From Polyangiaceae bacterium (GTDB taxonomy: Bacteria; Myxococcota; Polyangia; Polyangiales; Polyangiaceae), in assembly GCA_025936205.1 (NCBI GenBank), contig JAICTU010000360.1, positions 1-9,526 of the forward strand: 9,526 nucleotides of DNA. The letters are read 5' to 3'. Made by a program: the position numbers and the translations under genes. Below, in pieces: positions 6,285 to 9,526 of this stretch; position 1 is the first letter of the stretch, and every line of letters begins with the position of its first letter. Under the pieces are notes generated by a model. That model had not been told where the DNA came from and searched no databases. It worked only from the letters and a program-made list of their open reading frames with translations.

Positions 6285-7309
6285 GTGCCGCGCCCTCGCC
6301 GGCGCCAGCTGCTGAGCGCGAGCGCCGCGCCCAGCGCGCCGATGCCCAGCCAGCGTGCACGGCCTGCGGGCACGGGTGCGCTCGCGCAGGTGAAAGCGCC
6401 GCCTTGCACAACTTCGCTATCAATCAGTGCGACGCCCGAGTCGTCGTCGGGTGCGACACACTTGCCATCCGTGCACGTGCCATTGGCCGGGCACTGCTTG
6501 TCGCTGGTGCAACTCGCATCCGGCTCGGCCACGTCGGCCACGCCGTTGTGATTGTCGTCGCCGGGAGTGCATGGCCCCGCGCTGCCCACATCGCGATCGC
6601 GCAGGGTCCCGCTGATCGAGCGGAACAGCAGCTGGGCCTCGCAGCGGACGCCGAGATGGATCGGTTCGAGGTCGACCGCGAGCTGTACGTAGCCGTTCTG
6701 CTCCGCGTTCAAGCGCAGGGGATCGAGATCGATGCCGAGCTCCGGCTGGGCATGCAGCGGCTCAACGTCCGTCAGCGCCTGGTAAGAGCCCATGTTGCCC
6801 ATGCCGGCGCCGATGCCGTTCGGCGGCTGCCAGCGCCAGGCGCCGATCAAACCGGTGCCCGTCCAGGCCAGCACGTAGTCGTAGCCGCCGGGCGAGCCGT
6901 CCGCGTCGAGCGAAGCGTCGACCTCCGGAGCGCGCGCGGGGCCGCCCGTGCGCGTGTCATTGTCGGCATCGACGAACGCGAACGCCTTCAGCGCTGTCGG
7001 CGCCGTGCGTGCAGACACGTACATGCGCAGCCAGAGCTGGTTGCGCTGCGTCTCCGCGTACGCGCTGCGCACGTCGGCGGCTTGTTCGGCCTCACCAAAG
7101 GTGTTGGCGCCGTCGCCGGCCAGGTCTTCGGAACCGAAGAGCCAGCCTGCCTCGCCCGTCTGATCGACCGCCACGAGCTCGGAGACCGCGGGTGTGGTGC
7201 GGTTTTCCGTCCACGTGGCGGCGTGAGCCGGCAGCGCGAGCAGCAGGCTGGACGCGCCGATCAGAGCGGGGAGGAGGCGAAGAGCCAAGGAAGCAGCTCG
7301 GGAACTCAA
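6278..7309 (-). CDS. Exported protein with Cys-rich region and MYXO-CTERM-like membrane tail
   Basis: The product is 343 residues. A signal peptide (1-30) ends in LPAHA before ATWTENR. Residues 31-240 look like a beta-sandwich; LWLRMYVS (92-99) followed by FAFVDADNDTRTGG (110-123) recalls DOMON or family 9 carbohydrate-binding modules. Residues 247-290 hold a TSP3-like acidic loop (DDNHNGVADV) and a compact Cys motif (CTSDKQCPANGTC). The end has Cys308, a hydrophobic segment (about 319-334), then WRRRGRGTC, which is the layout of the MYXO-CTERM sorting signal for cell-surface anchoring, though less Arg-rich than typical. The start is TTG 7309, supported by GAGG eight bases upstream and by the signal peptide. 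It is the first gene of an operon with the OmpA protein; a surface receptor or adhesin is inferred. I cannot name a family. Confidence 0.8.
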   Translation of the reverse strand: MSSRAASLALRLLPALIGASSLLLALPAHAATWTENRTTPAVSELVAVDQTGEAGWLFGSEDLAGDGANTFGEAEQAADVRSAYAETQRNQLWLRMYVSARTAPTALKAFAFVDADNDTRTGGPARAPEVDASLDADGSPGGYDYVLAWTGTGLIGAWRWQPPNGIGAGMGNMGSYQALTDVEPLHAQPELGIDLDPLRLNAEQNGYVQLAVDLEPIHLGVRCEAQLLFRSISGTLRDRDVGSAGPCTPGDDNHNGVADVAEPDASCTSDKQCPANGTCTDGKCVAPDDDSGVALIDSEVVQGGAFTCASAPVPAGRARWLGIGALGAALALSSWRRRGRGTC

Positions 7310-7506
7310 GAGAAGAGCCTCACGGCAAAACGTGCCGCGGCCCGAGAAACGGCGCGTGCTTCACGCCGCTGAACCCCCTGCCTTCGTTTCGTCGCGATCG
7401 GCCGCGCTGCTCGGCGACAGGCAGAGTGAATCCGAGCAGTTGTCACCCTGTCGGGTGAGCTGCGCCAGCAGCGGAATCTGGCTCGGCAGTTCCACGACGC
7501 GGGCGC
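7310..7506. promoter_or_regulatory. Divergent control region with two perfect inverted repeats
   Basis: This 197-bp gap separates the surface-protein operon (-) from the kinase (+) and must hold both promoters. It contains CTGCTCGG (7407-7414) paired with CCGAGCAG (7432-7439), an 8-bp perfect inverted repeat with a 17-base spacer, and TCACCC-tgtc-GGGTGA (7443-7458), a 6-bp perfect inverted repeat about 48 bases before the kinase ATG. An imperfect hairpin (CGGCGCGTG-CTT-CACGCCG, 7350-7368) lies nearer the other gene. I could not fit a convincing -35/-10 pair. Confidence 0.4.
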
Positions 7507-8673
7507 ATGCTACGCTCCGGTATGTCTCGAGCGAGCGCCGCGCAGCCGGCTTCTGAAGCCGGCGACGCCTGGATCGGCAAGTGCCTCGATGGGCGCTACC
7601 GCATCGAAGCGCAGCTGGGCGCGGGCGGCGCGGGCACCGTCTATCGCGCGCGGCATCTCGGTCTCGAGCGGGCCGTCGCGCTGAAGGTGCTGCGCACGCG
7701 AGAGCGCTGGGGCTCGCGCAAGCGCTTCGAGCGCGAGGCCCGCGCGCTGGCGCAGCTCTCGCACGAGCACATCGTGGCGGTGTCCGACTGCGGCGTGGAC
7801 GGCGATGTGCCCTACCTGGTGATGGAGCTCCTGGAAGGCGAGAGCCTCGCGGCGCGGCTGGAGCGCGGCGCCTTGCCGGCAGAGCTCGCCTGCGACCTGC
7901 TGCTGCAGCTGCTCGAAGGGCTCTCCTACGTGCACGAGCGTGGGCTGGTGCACCGGGACCTGAAGCCCGGCAACCTGTTCCTGGAGCGCAACGCGCAGGG
8001 GCGGGAGCGGCTCAAGCTGCTGGACTTCGGCCTCGCCAAGTTGCTCCAGCAGACCGAAGACGTCGCCGTCACCTTGAGCGGAGAGGTGTTCGGTACGCCG
8101 GCGTACATGCCGCCCGAGCAGATCACCGGCGAGAGCATCGACGCGCGCAGCGACGTGTACTCGGTGGGCCTGGTGGCGTTCGAGATGATCGCAGGGCGGC
8201 GCGCGTTTCAGGGGCACGAGGCCGAGCTGCTGCGCCAGCACCTGGTGGATCCGTTGCCACGGCTCAGCCAGTTGAAGTCGCCGCCACCGGCGGCTCTCGC
8301 CGCCGCGCTCGATCCGGTGTTGCAGCGCGCGACGGACAAGGACAAGACGAAGCGCTTCGCTCAGGCGCGCGAGATGGCCGACGCGCTGCGCGCGGCGCTA
8401 CCGCTGCGCCCGGAGATCGCGCGCACGACCGGCGCCGGCACCATGTCCGCGCGCAGGACGAGCCCCGGCACCACGCTGCGCGCCCGGAGCCGCCAAGGTA
8501 GCCGTGCGGGCAGCGTGTTGCGCGCGGGTGCCATGGCGGTGTGTGTGCTCGCGCTCGCTGCCATCGTGGTAGCAGGTGGCATCATCTACCTGCTGGACGG
8601 ACCGCGGGCAGACTCCCATCGTGTGCTGTTGAAGCGCGCGATCGCTTCGCTTTGGGGCAGTGTCGACCGCTGA
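7507..8673 (+). CDS. Membrane-anchored Hanks-type serine/threonine protein kinase
   Basis: The product is 388 residues and phosphorylates Ser/Thr of unknown targets in the cytoplasm. The kinase domain (about 31-300) is complete: the glycine loop GAGGAG (38-43), Lys60 in VALKV, helix-C Glu77, HRDLKPGN (149-156) with catalytic Asp151, DFG (173-175), and GTPAYMPPEQ (196-205). Arg150 before Asp151 marks an RD kinase that is probably activated by phosphorylation of its activation loop. A Thr/Ser/Arg-rich linker (307-337) follows, then one membrane segment (about 342-363). Only about 25 residues (364-388) remain outside, with no PASTA or other sensor domain. ATG 7507 and ATG 7522 are both possible starts; neither has a clear ribosome binding site and the difference is five residues before the domain. 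It is divergent from the surface-protein operon and 75 bp before the OmpA/MotB-like gene, with which it may be co-transcribed. Confidence 0.93.
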   Translation: MLRSGMSRASAAQPASEAGDAWIGKCLDGRYRIEAQLGAGGAGTVYRARHLGLERAVALKVLRTRERWGSRKRFEREARALAQLSHEHIVAVSDCGVDGDVPYLVMELLEGESLAARLERGALPAELACDLLLQLLEGLSYVHERGLVHRDLKPGNLFLERNAQGRERLKLLDFGLAKLLQQTEDVAVTLSGEVFGTPAYMPPEQITGESIDARSDVYSVGLVAFEMIAGRRAFQGHEAELLRQHLVDPLPRLSQLKSPPPAALAAALDPVLQRATDKDKTKRFAQAREMADALRAALPLRPEIARTTGAGTMSARRTSPGTTLRARSRQGSRAGSVLRAGAMAVCVLALAAIVVAGGIIYLLDGPRADSHRVLLKRAIASLWGSVDR

Positions 8674-8735
8674 CGGCACGGCCGCCGCGTGTGCGCGCCA
8701 CGGCTACATTTAGCGGGCGCCGTTTCGTCCCGTGA

Positions 8736-8755
8736 GATCCATATCCCCATGGATC
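8736..8755 (+). promoter_or_regulatory. Inverted repeat enclosing a start codon
   Basis: GATCCAT (8736-8742), a 6-base spacer ATCCCC, and ATGGATC (8749-8755) form a perfect 7-bp hairpin. The ATG of the following gene is the first three bases of the 3' arm, so in the transcript the start codon would be paired. No strong Shine-Dalgarno is seen nearby. This could limit translation of the gene, or be a DNA operator, or be chance. Confidence 0.4.
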
Positions 8756-9526
8756 CTGCTCGCGCACGTTCTCAGCCCAATCCGCCCCCCGACGAGTTTC
8801 TGCAGCTGGAACCAGAGTCCGATCTGCGTCCGCTGCGTCGCTCCAGCGTGGGCATCTATGTCTTTGCCGTCTTGTTGTCGGTGGCTGCCGTGGGCGTTGG
8901 TGCCTACGCCTGGCAGCTACTGAACGAGACCGAAAAATTGAAAGGTGATGTCGCCGGCCTGGAGCAGGTCCGCCAGGAGACGCAGCAGCGCGTCGCCCAG
9001 TTGATCGAGAAGAATGGCGAGCAAGAGAAGCTCGCTGCCGCGACCACCAGCGAGCGCGACCAGCTGCGCGAGGCGCTGGCCGCTGCCACGGCACGGCTCA
9101 CCGAGCTACAGGACGCGAGCGCCGCGAACGACGCGCGCTTGAAGGAGTTCCGCGATCTGCGCGCCAAGTTCCAGCGCATGATCGACAGCGGCGCGCTGGA
9201 CATCACGATCCGTCGCGGGCGCATGATCGTCGAGATGCCGGCCGCGGTGCTGTTCGACTCGGGCAGCGCCGATCTGTCGAAGGACGGCAAAGAGACGATG
9301 GTGCGCGTCGCCAAGATCTTGCGCAGCGTGCCGCGCCATCGCTTCCTGGTCGGCGGGCACACGGATAACGTGCCGGCCGTCAAGGAGTACAAGAGCAACT
9401 GGGAGCTGTCCGCGGCGCGCGCGCTGCAAGTGACCGACACCTTGATCGCGCATGGCGTTCCGCCCAAGCGCCTGGTGCTGGCCGGCTACTCCGAATACGA
9501 CCCGGTCGCGAGCAACGCCAGCGATG
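8749..9526 (+). CDS. Inner-membrane, coiled-coil OmpA/MotB-type peptidoglycan-binding protein (3' partial)
   Basis: Frame 1 is open from ATG 8749 to the right edge (259 codons); the stop lies beyond it. A Pro/acidic N-terminal tail (1-31) leads into one membrane segment (about 34-53, GIYVFAVLLSVAAVGVGAYA). Residues 57-140 form a charged helical coiled coil (KLKGDVAGLEQVRQETQQRV onward). Residues 150-259 are an OmpA/MotB domain: ITIRRGRMIVEMPAAVLFDS, LFDSGSADLS (168-177), VGGHTDNVP (201-209, Asp206) and SNWELSAARA (216-225, Arg224), ending near GYSEYDPVASN. The membrane segment has no acidic residue of the kind needed by flagellar MotB, so an ion-channel stator is unlikely. A structural link between inner membrane and cell wall is more likely. 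The start sits inside the hairpin at 8736-8755. It follows the kinase by 75 bp in the same direction. Confidence 0.9.
   Translation, partial: MDPARARSQPNPPPDEFLQLEPESDLRPLRRSSVGIYVFAVLLSVAAVGVGAYAWQLLNETEKLKGDVAGLEQVRQETQQRVAQLIEKNGEQEKLAAATTSERDQLREALAAATARLTELQDASAANDARLKEFRDLRAKFQRMIDSGALDITIRRGRMIVEMPAAVLFDSGSADLSKDGKETMVRVAKILRSVPRHRFLVGGHTDNVPAVKEYKSNWELSAARALQVTDTLIAHGVPPKRLVLAGYSEYDPVASNASD

Noticed and set aside
5100..6551. 483-codon plus-strand frame opposite the OmpA gene
   Set aside because: It is rich in Val/Ala/Asp/Arg with no motif, and the opposite strand encodes a complete signal peptide, TSP3 and OmpA order.
6278..7309. Naming the anchored surface protein TraA
   Set aside because: Only the gene layout and the tail type resemble TraA; the length and N-terminal sequence do not support the name.
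6218..7372. 384-codon plus-strand frame opposite the surface-protein gene
   Set aside because: The minus-strand protein has a signal peptide, a Cys motif and a membrane tail, and is coupled to OmpA; the plus-strand frame has nothing recognisable.
7510..8241. Minus-strand frame opposite the kinase
   Set aside because: The kinase has every catalytic motif in order, so this is its complement.
8749..9526. Assignment of the right-edge gene as flagellar stator MotB
   Set aside because: The OmpA domain is MotB-like, but the membrane segment lacks the proton-binding Asp and no motA gene precedes it; a kinase does.

Overview
The base composition (very high GC) and gene content point to a myxobacterium or a close relative (Myxococcota, perhaps Polyangiales-like). 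The indicators are a Hanks-type Ser/Thr kinase, an OmpA-family protein with thrombospondin type 3 repeats, a secreted protein with a MYXO-CTERM-like tail, a repetitive beta-helix protein, and a degenerate copy of a small Cys/Trp lectin-like domain. This is judged from sequence character alone; no search was run.

Layout. Bases 3-1346 (+) hold the C-terminal part of a secreted-looking right-handed beta-helix protein that enters from the left edge. A hairpin follows, then a small amphi-Trp domain protein (1491-1937, +). Bases 1985-2499 (+) carry a broken, frameshifted remnant of a lectin-like domain gene. A complete glgC (ADP-glucose pyrophosphorylase, 2600-3856, +) follows and converges on a glutathione S-transferase gene (3892-4551, -). 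The 275 bp between the transferase and the next gene contain an unusual evenly spaced array of 14-bp inverted repeats.

Bases 4827-7309 (-) form a two-gene operon with a 7-base stop/start overlap (ATGTTGA). The first gene encodes an exported protein with a beta-sandwich-like N-terminal region, a Cys-rich stretch and a C-terminal membrane anchor. The second encodes an outer-membrane OmpA protein with TSP3 calcium-binding repeats. A 197-bp divergent control region with two inverted repeats separates this operon from a membrane-anchored Ser/Thr kinase (7507-8673, +). The kinase is followed 75 bp later by an inner-membrane, coiled-coil, OmpA/MotB-type protein (from 8749, +) that runs off the right edge. 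The start codon of that last gene lies inside a perfect inverted repeat.

How the genes work together. Only two groupings are supported: the overlapping operon at 4827-7309 (a surface protein and its probable envelope partner), and possibly the kinase with the coiled-coil OmpA protein. The others look like independent housekeeping or accessory genes. I found no clear new defence, mobile or biosynthetic system. The best leads are the phased inverted-repeat array, the anchored-protein/OmpA pair (which resembles the layout of the myxobacterial outer-membrane-exchange genes traAB without obvious homology to TraA), and the start-codon hairpin.
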